Positions 55,414-62,986 of a stretch of DNA of 64,000 nt are shown piece after piece (the first letter of the stretch is position 1; each line of letters begins with the position of its first letter). Under the pieces are notes generated by a model. It did no database searches and was not told where the DNA came from. It was given only the letters and a program-made list of their open reading frames with translations. The position numbers and the translations under genes were made by a program. The stretch is from Janthinobacterium sp. J1-1 (lineage in GTDB: Bacteria > Pseudomonadota > Gammaproteobacteria > Burkholderiales > Burkholderiaceae_D): the NCBI RefSeq assembly GCF_030944405.1, contig NZ_CP132339.1, forward strand, positions 6,200,001 through 6,264,000, read 5' to 3'.

Positions 55414-55872
55414 TATTACTCTTTCGAAATATAAATAAAAACAAAGTATACTTAAGACAAAAAAATTAAATCTTGAAAATTTCAATAAAAATTACCTGAA
55501 ATGAAAATTCACGCACGACATAAATTTTGAAATTTTTTAAAAATATTTTCCATAAAATTCTTATAATATCACAATTTTATTTATATAAATACATTGCAGG
55601 CAATAAATTTTTATATATCACAACCCTACAACATTACTAGGATCTACTTCATCTTATTTCGAAACCATCTTACCCAACCATTAGAATTTTCATACAAACT
55701 AATTAATCATCAAGCATTCAACCAGTACCCTAGAAATCCTAATTAAAAATTCTATCACGTTCCAATCCTCTAAAAATGCGGAGTGGTATCTTTATGGCAG
55801 TGTCGGCCGAGTAGGTTCTGTAAACCAACAAGCAATAATACTCTTTAAGCACATCATGGGAACAAATCCCCA
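55414..55872. other. AT-rich intergenic segment, no gene seen
   Basis: About 460 bp of very AT-rich sequence upstream of the HEPN-motif gene. It probably holds that gene's promoter. Nothing else can be supported. Confidence 0.5.
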
Positions 55873-56073
55873 TTACGACACGGTCTTATAAGGCTGGGGG
55901 CGCCATTCGTACACAATCTCAGCTTGGAGGCCGTCTCCGGCATGCAGGTCAAGGCGTACAGGCACGGGATCAGGTGCGCCAAACGACACGGTCTCAGCAA
56001 TACCAATGTCTTGACCTACAGTTGTCTGTCGAGTAATGCAGCCATTGCTGAATTCTAGTGAGCAGACGTTACC
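55873..56073 (-). pseudogene. C-terminal gene fragment R1, related to R2 at 57602-57734
   Basis: An open minus-strand stretch of 66 codons bounded by in-frame stops and without a start codon. It ends ...IVYEWRPQPYKTVS and includes CITRQTTVGQDIGIAET. Parts recur at 57602-57734 (25 identical bases at 55986-56010 and 57710-57734), there broken by stops. This looks like the end of a protein once linked to the nearby cassettes. Family not recognised. Confidence 0.5.
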
Positions 56074-56184
56074 TTAGAAGGCTTCTCCCAAAACTACCCC
56101 CATCCTTGTCCACCCACAACACCCCCAATACGCTCCAGCCTCACCATCACCCAGCACACACCACTCACGTTCTGGGGGCGCAAA

Positions 56185-56571
56185 ATGGACCACAGCTACT
56201 TTCACGCCGCTGCCTTGCAGCGCAAGCAAAAAATAGGCGATGGAGACTGTGTCACCCTGATCAAGGAATTCACTTCTGCTGGCCCAACCATGCGCTGGCG
56301 CGCTGGTGCTGAGGTTCTGAACAATCCGGCGATCAGGCCAGGAACGGCGATTGCCACTTTCGTCAAAGGACGTTATCCCAATCACCCAACCGGCAATCAC
56401 GCAGCATTTTTTCTGCGGCATGGCGTTGACGGATTCTGGGTCATCGACCAATACAAAGGCCGACCATTGATACAGTCGCGTTTCATCAGTACCAAGAACC
56501 TGACAACAAATGGTGCTTTCATCGATCCCAGCAATAACGCCAGAGCATTTTCGGTAATCGAGGCACCATGA
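56185..56571 (+). CDS. BPSL0067-family protein, probable peptidoglycan amidase effector
   Basis: 128 aa. IGDGDCVTLIKEFT supplies a likely catalytic Cys, GNHAAFFLRH a His, and WVIDQYKGRP, IDPSNNARAFSVIE complete the BPSL0067 pattern. The fold resembles NlpC/P60-type cysteine amidases, and relatives lie beside type VI secretion genes. No signal peptide, which fits an effector delivered by a secretion machine. It overlaps the STY0301-like gene (ATGA). Confidence 0.75.
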   Translation: MDHSYFHAAALQRKQKIGDGDCVTLIKEFTSAGPTMRWRAGAEVLNNPAIRPGTAIATFVKGRYPNHPTGNHAAFFLRHGVDGFWVIDQYKGRPLIQSRFISTKNLTTNGAFIDPSNNARAFSVIEAP

Positions 56572-57065
56572 CGTCACCATCCCCTTACCGCTCGACATCA
56601 AGTTGCGTTGCAATTTGCACTGCGGCCTGCGTGCTATCGTGCAATACCGTTGTACATGCCTCCAGCATCACCATCCTGTGTCCTGCTGAATTTCCTGTGC
56701 AAGCAATCAACTTCGGCACACCACCTCAGGGCTGGATGCCTTTCGCGCCCTCCTCGCTGCGGGTCGGCAGTGGTGAACTGATGTACGGGCCACCTTCGAG
56801 CTACCAGTCAGCAAAGCCCTCAAGCTACCGGGAAGAACGCAGCCGTAATATCGCAATCTGGACGCTGAGCGAATTGACAAAGGAAGAGAAATGGCTCAGC
56901 TGCGGTTATGGCATGGCGGCCGAATTGACACTGTCGCAGCAATTGCCGAGAAATTTATCCGAGTGTACGATTACCACCAACAAAGACAGCCATCGGAATG
57001 TGACTGCCGTGCATGCGACTTGTACGTTATCGGAGGTAAAAACGCCTGCTACAAAGAAGAAGTAG
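56568..57065 (+). CDS. STY0301-family protein, probable cognate immunity protein
   Basis: 165 aa. A signal sequence (about 1-32) gives periplasmic export. ITILCPAEFPV near the mature N-terminus, GWMPFAPSSLRVGSGELMYGPP, and CGYGMAAELTLSQQLP are STY0301 features. Cysteines suggest disulfides. Position directly behind, and overlapping, the BPSL0067-like gene makes it the natural periplasmic protector against that hydrolase. The 3' end runs into remnants of a second cassette. Confidence 0.72.
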   Translation: MTSPSPYRSTSSCVAICTAACVLSCNTVVHASSITILCPAEFPVQAINFGTPPQGWMPFAPSSLRVGSGELMYGPPSSYQSAKPSSYREERSRNIAIWTLSELTKEEKWLSCGYGMAAELTLSQQLPRNLSECTITTNKDSHRNVTAVHATCTLSEVKTPATKKK

Positions 57066-57142
57066 CAAGGCTTGGCGGTGGGCGGGTGCGGTTTTTAATC
57101 GGCCACGACGACCATCTTCATATTGAAATCCGGGAGCATTGA
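57062..57142 (+). pseudogene. Remnant: C-terminus of an M74 murein endopeptidase
   Basis: Only the last 26 codons remain, including GHDDHLHIEIREH, equivalent to NHDDHFHVDIR of the intact endopeptidase at 57860. The stop TGA overlaps the ATG of the next gene, as in the intact cassette (there ATGA). The rest was lost when the STY0301 end was joined here. Confidence 0.7.
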
Positions 57143-57519
57143 TGAATCTCCGTTTGCTGATACTTGCAACGCTCTTGCTCCACATCACCTCCGTCATGGC
57201 GGCCGATACGTCCCCACCAAGCACACCCAAGCCCTTGCGTGGCGACTATCAACTCTATGGCGGTACCTTGTCGGAAATGCTGCCGCCCACGCCCAGCGAC
57301 AAGAAGGTGGCGTTCATGGTGACGGGGGCCGCCGCGAAAGACCTGTTCCTGCAGATCGGGCCGGATGTCGCCAAGGAAAATGCGTGCAGTGAGGCAAAGG
57401 ACTACCGGGAGCGCCGACGCGGGGATTTATCGTGCGTGCACATGAAAGGCGCAGAATATAGCTGCTATTTCGGACTCGACCTCAAGACCGGAAAAGGCAT
57501 ACATGGTGCCATCTGCTAG
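57142..57519 (+). CDS. Small secreted protein, orphan immunity-like paralogue A
   Basis: 125 aa. Signal peptide (MNLRLLILATLLLHITSVMAA). The mature part is PLRGDYQLYGGTLSE..PSDKKVAFMVTGAAAKDLF and ends YSCYFGLDLKTGKGIHGAIC. It is paralogous to 58330-58701 (YTIYSGELG..PSKNDRKLAIEISGPAAKDIF, YRCFLGYDLRAGKDIPGASC). CGGGAG lies 5 nt before ATG 57142. Its partner enzyme is gone, so it is an orphan, perhaps kept for protection. Confidence 0.72.
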   Translation: MNLRLLILATLLLHITSVMAADTSPPSTPKPLRGDYQLYGGTLSEMLPPTPSDKKVAFMVTGAAAKDLFLQIGPDVAKENACSEAKDYRERRRGDLSCVHMKGAEYSCYFGLDLKTGKGIHGAIC

Positions 57520-57859
57520 CAATAAGCCGCTCCGCCTTTTCACGAGACCGGGGTCACGGCGATGGTCTTCATCTACCAGTCACGGAGCCCAGGGTCAGGT
57601 CCGCCATTCGTACACGATCTCAGCCCATGAAGTCTCCGGCATGAAGGTCACGGCTCGGAGTAAGTTCAGTCACAGGGCACGTAGTCACGAGATCAGTTCC
57701 GCCATGACAACACGGTCTCAGCAATACCAATGTCCGGACCAAAAATCACTGCGCTATCTCAGTGTCAATGTAAATAGCTCAGGTATGGTCCTCCATACAC
57801 GATTGCTATTCGGCAGTGCAGCCGCTCCCAACCACCATACAGATTGACGGAACCCCAGC
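57520..57859 (-). pseudogene. Decayed cassette debris with fragment R2
   Basis: 340 bp without an intact gene. At 57561-57584 the plus strand nearly repeats the endopeptidase codons at 58139-58162 (one mismatch), a second remnant of that gene. At 57602-57734 the minus strand is a stop-riddled copy of R1. This is debris of at least one lost enzyme cassette. Confidence 0.55.
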
Positions 57860-58333
57860 ATGCTGGAAATTCAACCCAGAGATAAACGCGGCTATTTCAT
57901 GCTTCCGCAGGCGCCAGAGGATGCCGGCTACTACGTCTACGGCACGCCAGTCGACGGTGCTGGCCAATATGCTGACCCTGTATTGCTCTCGGTAATTTTC
58001 TTTGTGGAACGTCACTGGCAAACCACGGAGAAGAGGAAATTCGGCGTTGGCAATATCAGCCAGGCCGGCGGCGGCAGCTACAGCAAACATAGCAGCCACA
58101 AGAACGGCTTGCAAATGGATATACGTGCACTACGCGCGGATGGTCTTCATCTGCCAGTCACGCGATTTGATCACCAATACGATCAAAAAGCAACAAAAAG
58201 ACTAATAGAGATTTTTTATTCACATCCAGCCGTCAAGAATATTCTGTTCAATGACAAGGATATTCCTCGCGTGCAGCACTGGTTAAATCACGACGATCAC
58301 TTCCACGTCGATATAAGGGCAACACCAAAATGA
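57860..58333 (+). CDS. Penicillin-insensitive murein endopeptidase-like protein (M74/LAS fold)
   Basis: 157 aa. The zinc motifs are SHKNGLQMDIRAL (H..D) and NHDDHFHVDIR (HxH), as in MepA. The length is only the catalytic core; there is no signal peptide, unlike housekeeping MepA, which suits an effector delivered by a toxin system. It would cut peptide cross-links of peptidoglycan. Its stop overlaps the next gene's start (ATGA), a toxin-immunity-like order. ATG 57860 has only a weak site (ACGGA). Confidence 0.75.
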   Translation: MLEIQPRDKRGYFMLPQAPEDAGYYVYGTPVDGAGQYADPVLLSVIFFVERHWQTTEKRKFGVGNISQAGGGSYSKHSSHKNGLQMDIRALRADGLHLPVTRFDHQYDQKATKRLIEIFYSHPAVKNILFNDKDIPRVQHWLNHDDHFHVDIRATPK

Positions 58334-58701
58334 AGCCGCTGCTCCTGATTATCTTCCTCTCCACCCTGCTCCACACAGTTCACGCCGCCGACCTGCCCAT
58401 GCAACCCGCCAGAATCAAATCACTGAAGGCCGAGTACACGATCTATTCCGGAGAGCTGGGCAACGAGCACGCGCCAAGCAAGAACGACCGGAAGCTGGCG
58501 ATCGAAATCAGCGGTCCGGCGGCGAAAGATATCTTCGACTCCCTCTATCCAGACGCCAAAGTCACGTGCAGCGGTGAGCAAGGCGAACGCTTGCGCAGCA
58601 AGGGAAACCTGTGGTGCTCGTTTCTTCCCACTACAGGGTACCGCTGCTTCCTCGGTTATGACCTGAGAGCAGGCAAGGACATTCCTGGCGCAAGCTGTTA
58701 A
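58330..58701 (+). CDS. Small secreted protein, putative immunity partner B
   Basis: 123 aa. Signal peptide (MKPLLLIIFLSTLLHTVHAA), then a compact domain with four Cys (VTCSGE, NLWCSF, YRCFLG, GASC). It overlaps the endopeptidase by 4 bp and should act in the periplasm, where the enzyme's target lies. Paralogous to 57142-57519 and to a fragment at 58725-58841. Immunity is inferred from order, export and duplication. Confidence 0.72.
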   Translation: MKPLLLIIFLSTLLHTVHAADLPMQPARIKSLKAEYTIYSGELGNEHAPSKNDRKLAIEISGPAAKDIFDSLYPDAKVTCSGEQGERLRSKGNLWCSFLPTTGYRCFLGYDLRAGKDIPGASC

Positions 58702-58724
58702 ACCAGCTATTTTCGCTGAACATC

Positions 58725-58841
58725 AGATGCCTGCGCAGCAAGCGCGATGTCTGGTGCATCTGCCAGCCGCCCAATCAATACCGCTGCTTCCTGGGCTTTG
58801 ATCTGCGCACCGGCAACAGTATCGCTGGCGCCAGCTGCTGA
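58725..58841 (+). pseudogene. C-terminal fragment of a third immunity-like paralogue
   Basis: The frame reads RCLRSKRDVWCICQPPNQ, then YRCFLGFDLRTG and GASC, to TGA 58839-58841. It matches the last third of 58330-58701 (LRSKGNLWCS, YRCFLGYDLRAG, GASC). No start or upstream part remains. Confidence 0.75.
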
Positions 58842-59000
58842 CTGATCCCAGCCACAGCCGAGCCAGCCCATTCCCCATCCACCCCGCCAAAATCGCAGCC
58901 CATCGCACCCCGCTGGCATCGCCACCCTATATTCCCTATCGTCCCTAACACACCGGCCCAGGCAATCACGCCGCCGATCCACCTCGAACAGGGAGGCCTC

Positions 59001-60404
59001 ATGCTGAACCTTTCCACGCTCCGCCTCGCCACAGCACCGCTGCTGACACTGCTGCTGGTCCTGTACTCCTCCGCCAGTCAAGCCCAGGATCACACCCTGG
59101 CCACCCGCATCGACAACGCCATCGCTCCCCTGTTCAAAGCTGGCGAGCCCGGCGCCACCATCATCGTCACCAAAGCCGGTCGCCCCGTGTTTCGCAAGGC
59201 CTACGGCATGGCCGATATCGCCAGGGGCAGGCCGATGACACCGGAGGCGCTCATGCGCATCGCCTCGGTCACCAAGCAATTCACCGCCACCGCCGTCCTG
59301 ATGCTGGCCGACGAAGGCAAGCTGGCCCTGGACGACGATATCACCCGGTTCCTGCCCGACTACCCGACCGGTGGCAAGCGCATCACCATCAAGCAGTTGC
59401 TGACGCATACCTCGGGCATCGCCAACTTTACCAGCAAGCCCGGCTTTGAAGCCGGCGTGGCGAAAGACATGACGCCGGGCCAGATGATCGACACCTTCAA
59501 GAACGATCCGCTGCAATTCGAGCCGGGCACCCGCTACGCGTACAGCAACTCGGGCTACTTCCTGCTGGGGGCGATCATTGAAAAAGTCTCGGGCCTGTCG
59601 TATGCCCAATTTGTCGAGCAGCGCATCTTCGTGCCGCTAGGCATGAGCAACAGCGCCTACGATGGGCACGAACGCGGCAGTGCAGTGCGCGCGCAGGGTT
59701 ATACCCGCGGCAACGCCGGCGCCAGCTTCGAGTACGGCAAGGTCGCCAGCATGACGCAGCCGTATGCGGCCGGCGGTTTGGTGTCGACGGTGGACGACCT
59801 GGCGCGCTGGGATGCGGCTGTCAGTGCCGGCACGCTGTTTAAGCCGGCCAGCCAGCAAAAAGCGCTGACCGCCCATATCTTGCCCGATGGGAAAAGCGTG
59901 CCATATGGCTACGGCTGGAGCATCGGCAAACTGCGCGGCATGACGATGCAGTCGCATGGGGGCGGCATCTACGGCTACTCTTCCTACGCCTTGCGGCTGC
60001 CCGCGCAACAGCTGTACGTTGCCGTGCTGACCAATGCCGACAACGGCATCCCGGCCGCCGAAATGATCGCGATGAAGGCGGCAGCGATCGCGGCCGGCAA
60101 CCCCTTCCCGGAGCACACGGCGATCACGCTGGACGCCAAGGTGCTGGAGGCCTATCAGGGCAGCTACAGAATCGATGACAGCAATACACGCAATTTCCGC
60201 AGTGAAGGCGGAAAACTGGTGATGGATCGCAATGGCCGCAACAAAGTGGTGCTGACGGCTTTTTCCGACACGGGTTTCTTGATTCCCAACTCGGTGGCCT
60301 ACGTGGAGTTCGGGCGCGATGCCGAAGGCGCGGTAAGCAAGGTCACATTCCATGGCCCTGGCGAGCCGGTGGTGCATGCGCGGATAGGCGCGCTGGCGCC
60401 GTAG
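59001..60404 (+). CDS. Serine hydrolase, class C beta-lactamase / penicillin-binding family
   Basis: 467 aa with a signal peptide (about 1-28). The catalytic motifs are SVTK (SxxK), YSNSGY (YxN), and HGGGIYGYS in the KTG position. Such beta-lactamase-fold proteins include D-aminopeptidases and esterases; antibiotic hydrolysis is not implied. A C-terminal beta-barrel-like domain of about 90 aa (YQGSYRIDDSNT) follows. It converges on the HD-domain gene with a hairpin between. Confidence 0.88.
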   Translation: MLNLSTLRLATAPLLTLLLVLYSSASQAQDHTLATRIDNAIAPLFKAGEPGATIIVTKAGRPVFRKAYGMADIARGRPMTPEALMRIASVTKQFTATAVLMLADEGKLALDDDITRFLPDYPTGGKRITIKQLLTHTSGIANFTSKPGFEAGVAKDMTPGQMIDTFKNDPLQFEPGTRYAYSNSGYFLLGAIIEKVSGLSYAQFVEQRIFVPLGMSNSAYDGHERGSAVRAQGYTRGNAGASFEYGKVASMTQPYAAGGLVSTVDDLARWDAAVSAGTLFKPASQQKALTAHILPDGKSVPYGYGWSIGKLRGMTMQSHGGGIYGYSSYALRLPAQQLYVAVLTNADNGIPAAEMIAMKAAAIAAGNPFPEHTAITLDAKVLEAYQGSYRIDDSNTRNFRSEGGKLVMDRNGRNKVVLTAFSDTGFLIPNSVAYVEFGRDAEGAVSKVTFHGPGEPVVHARIGALAP

Positions 60405-60411
60405 CACCATG

Positions 60412-60438
60412 TGCCGGGATCAGGACACGATCCCGGCA
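60412..60438. terminator. Hairpin between convergent genes
   Basis: TGCCGGGATC (60412-60421) and GATCCCGGCA (60429-60438), 7-nt loop. No T-run on the plus strand, so termination is uncertain. Confidence 0.5.
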
Positions 60439-60452
60439 TGCAGTATCTCTCG

Positions 60453-60896
60453 CTACGATCCTGCCATCAAATACCTGATCGCCCGTCCATATTTTTCGAT
60501 CCGCTCCAGATCCTTCTGCGACGGCTCGGCAATCCTCGACAAATCACTATTCTCCATCAGATCCGCCAACTTGACCTTTTTACCCACCGGATCGAGCGCC
60601 GCGCGCGCCACGAAGTCCTCGTACGACTCGCCCTCCACCTTGGTCACCGCGCGCAAGCCATTGATCACCTCGGCAGAAAACCCTTCCCGCTCCAGGTCCT
60701 CGAACGTGACCTCGCTATCCTCCACCACATCATGCAGCACGGCCACGATCTGCTGTGCGCCCGGCGCCACGCGCAGCATCACGCGCAAGGGGTGCAGGAT
60801 GTAGGGCGCGCCGCCCTTGTCGACCTGGCCGGCATGCGTGCGCGCGGCAATCTCGATTGCGCGCTCCAGCGTTCCCTGTCCCGAAATATCCTTCAT
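60453..60896 (-). CDS. HD-domain protein, MESH1/SpoT-hydrolase-like
   Basis: 147 aa, all HD domain: AIEIAARTHAGQVDKGGAPYILHPLRVML, AVLHDVVEDS, and VKLADLMENSDLSRI give the H..HD..D metal set of RelA/SpoT-type hydrolases. It may hydrolyse ppGpp or a related nucleotide. Start ATG 60896, 2 bp after the stop of the EI24-like gene, so the two form an operon. Confidence 0.85.
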   Translation of the reverse strand: MKDISGQGTLERAIEIAARTHAGQVDKGGAPYILHPLRVMLRVAPGAQQIVAVLHDVVEDSEVTFEDLEREGFSAEVINGLRAVTKVEGESYEDFVARAALDPVGKKVKLADLMENSDLSRIAEPSQKDLERIEKYGRAIRYLMAGS

Positions 60897-60898
60897 CT

Positions 60899-61732
60899 TC
60901 ACTCCTTGACGAGCACGGCCTTGCGCCAGCCGCGGCGCTGCAGATGGCAGACGCTCGTGCACAGCACGGCGGGCAACAATAAATTCAGTACCGGAATCAA
61001 CATCAGCAGGCACAGCAACAATCCCAGGAAAACGATCGCCGGACGCTGCTGGCGGCGCAAGGCCCGCTGCTGCTCCTTGTCGAGCACGCCTTCGGCCACC
61101 GCGCCGTAGATGAACCACACATTACAGGCCAGCAGCCAGACAATCAGCACGCACATGGCCCAGATGGGGATCAGCAGCGACAAGACCAGCAGGATGCGCC
61201 ACAGCCAGCGCGGACGGGTAGCCGACGACGCCAGGTCAGCTGGCGCCTGCCACAAGGCGTAGCGGCGCGCCACCACCTCTTTGGCGCGGGCAAGAAACAG
61301 CCAGCGCAGCGGCAAGCGGGCCGTGCCGATGGAGGCGACGACAAACACCAGTACATAGAAAAAAGTGGCCAGCGCCAGCAGCACCAGCGCGATCTGGGCG
61401 ATTGACAGCAGGGCCTGGCCGACACTGCCGAGGCTGCCGACGACATTGCTCATTTGCGAGACCGTGGCCGGGCCGGTGGCAATCGGCGCCACGCCTTGCA
61501 TCACGCCCAAGCCCATCAGGCCGCTGACGGACAGCATCGCCAACATCGCGCTCAGCTCCAGGAAAAAGCGCCCGAAATGCAGGTACAAGGCCAGCCACAG
61601 GCTCACCACGATCATGCACCACAGTGCGGAACGCCACCACAGTCCGGCATGGCGCGTGTCGCGCAAGCCCAGGCCGATGCAGGTCGACGCTTCGCGCAGG
61701 GACTGCGACCAGGTTTGCAATGTCTGTTTCAC
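60899..61732 (-). CDS. EI24 / CysZ-like multi-span membrane protein
   Basis: About 277 aa with four or five membrane helices; long hydrophobic spans about 38-110, 125-150, 190-225 and 245-270. The helix layout, and the family tail LIPVLNLLLPAVLCTSVCHL, resemble the EI24/CysZ-type domain. A GTG at 61732 (VKQTLQTWSQSL) is taken as start; the frame can run to a GTG at 61807. The role is unclear. Confidence 0.65.
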   Translation of the reverse strand: MKQTLQTWSQSLREASTCIGLGLRDTRHAGLWWRSALWCMIVVSLWLALYLHFGRFFLELSAMLAMLSVSGLMGLGVMQGVAPIATGPATVSQMSNVVGSLGSVGQALLSIAQIALVLLALATFFYVLVFVVASIGTARLPLRWLFLARAKEVVARRYALWQAPADLASSATRPRWLWRILLVLSLLIPIWAMCVLIVWLLACNVWFIYGAVAEGVLDKEQQRALRRQQRPAIVFLGLLLCLLMLIPVLNLLLPAVLCTSVCHLQRRGWRKAVLVKE

Positions 61733-61918
61733 GATGGGGCATCCGGTATCAAGGGCGGATGCGGCGATCCGTATGTTGCCGATTGTACAGGCGAGGCAGC
61801 CGCGCACGGCTGGTGGCGTGTGCCGTACAAGTTGAAAAAAGCGCTATGATTTCATTGCCTGGCAGCAGAAACGGCCGGCAAGCCTTCCTCTGATCACGCC
61901 CCCCTGGTGGAGGATACG

Positions 61919-62944
61919 ATGAAAAATGACAGTGCAGTAAAGCAGATCCGGCAAGCCCCGCCGCGCAAGCCGCTGGCCAAGGACGTGGTGGTGGTCGGTG
62001 CATCGGCCGGCGGCTTGCAGGCGCTGGCCCGGCTGGTCGGGCAGTTCGACACGGACTTTCCCGCCGCCATGCTGATCGTCCAGCATATGGCGGCCACGGC
62101 CTCGTCCGAGCCGCTGCTGCATCTGTTGCAAAGAACGGGGACACTGCCCTGCAAGATCGCCACCGATGGCGAAAAAATCCTGGCCGGCCATGTCTACCTG
62201 GCCCAGCCCGATCACCATCTGATGATCTCGGGCGAGCGCATCGCCATCACCAAGGGCGCACGCGAGAACAGGGCGCGGCCAGCCATCGATTCGCTGTTCC
62301 GTTCGGCCGCCGTGGCGTTCGGCAACCGCGTGGTGGCCGTGGTGCTGACCGGCTACCTGGACGACGGCAGCGAAGGACTGGTGGCCGTCAAGCGCTGCGG
62401 CGGCACCTGCGTGGTGCAGGATCCCGACGATTGCGCCTATCCGGACATGCCGCAAAATGCGCTGCGGCTGGCCAAGGTCGACCATTGCCTGCCGATTGCG
62501 CAGATGGGCGTGCTGCTGGCGAGCCTGGTCAAGCGGCGCAAACGCAAGCAGGCCGCGATTCCCGACGATATCGCGGTCGAGGCCACCATCGCACACCGCG
62601 TGCTGAGTGACCTGGAATCGGTGGAGGAACTGGGCGAGCAGGTGCCGTTCAATTGCCCGGGCTGCGGCGGCGTGCTGTGGCAGATGAAGAAGGGAAAACT
62701 GTTGCGCTACCGCTGCCATACGGGGCACTCCTATACGGCCGCGACGCTGATGGCGGAACAGAAGGCGAAGATGGAAGAAACCCTGTGGATCGCGCTGCGC
62801 ATGTTCGAGGAGAACCGCAACCTGCTGATACGCATGGGGGCGCAGGGCGAGGCCGGCCCCTCCCACGCCGAGCGCATCGGACAAGCCCAGGTGCATATCG
62901 ACCGCATCCGCGCCATGTTGAAGTCGGAGACGGCCACGGCCTGA
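61919..62944 (+). CDS. Stand-alone CheB-type methylesterase with C-terminal zinc-ribbon-like region
   Basis: 341 aa. The CheB catalytic domain (about 20-210) has Ser29 in VVGASAGG, His56 in VQHM and Asp in TGYLDDGSEG. The receiver domain of chemotaxis CheB is missing. After a linker, CPGCGGVLWQMKKGKLLRYRCHTGHSYTA gives a C-x2-C...C-x2-H-type cluster, followed by a helical tail with MEETLWIALRMFEE. This layout is common in free-standing CheB proteins of non-chemotactic signalling. GGAGG stands 6 nt before ATG 61919. Confidence 0.88.
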   Translation: MKNDSAVKQIRQAPPRKPLAKDVVVVGASAGGLQALARLVGQFDTDFPAAMLIVQHMAATASSEPLLHLLQRTGTLPCKIATDGEKILAGHVYLAQPDHHLMISGERIAITKGARENRARPAIDSLFRSAAVAFGNRVVAVVLTGYLDDGSEGLVAVKRCGGTCVVQDPDDCAYPDMPQNALRLAKVDHCLPIAQMGVLLASLVKRRKRKQAAIPDDIAVEATIAHRVLSDLESVEELGEQVPFNCPGCGGVLWQMKKGKLLRYRCHTGHSYTAATLMAEQKAKMEETLWIALRMFEENRNLLIRMGAQGEAGPSHAERIGQAQVHIDRIRAMLKSETATA

Positions 62945-62950
62945 TCTGCT

Positions 62951-62976
62951 ACCCTCCCCATGCTCAGGGAGAGGGT
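62951..62976. repeat. Imperfect GC-rich inverted repeat
   Basis: ACCCTC (62951-62956) and GAGGGT (62971-62976) around CCCATGCTCAGGGA, similar in style to the palindrome at 24209-24229. It sits between convergent genes. Confidence 0.4.
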
Positions 62977-62986
62977 CCATCGAACG

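Noticed and set aside
55414..55485. Hydrophobic N-terminal extension (MKFSRFNFFVLSILCFYLYF) of the HEPN-motif protein
   Set aside because: It comes from very AT-rich DNA that yields Phe/Ile/Leu by chance, and ATG 55413 has its own site. It is not excluded.
56074..56613. Minus-strand frame of 179 codons over the BPSL0067-like gene
   Set aside because: Sense frame carries the family motifs and overlaps its partner in operon style; this one is its mirror.
58707..59609. Minus-strand frame of 300 codons over the serine hydrolase
   Set aside because: Shadow of the beta-lactamase-fold gene, which has SxxK, YxN and HGG motifs in the sense frame.
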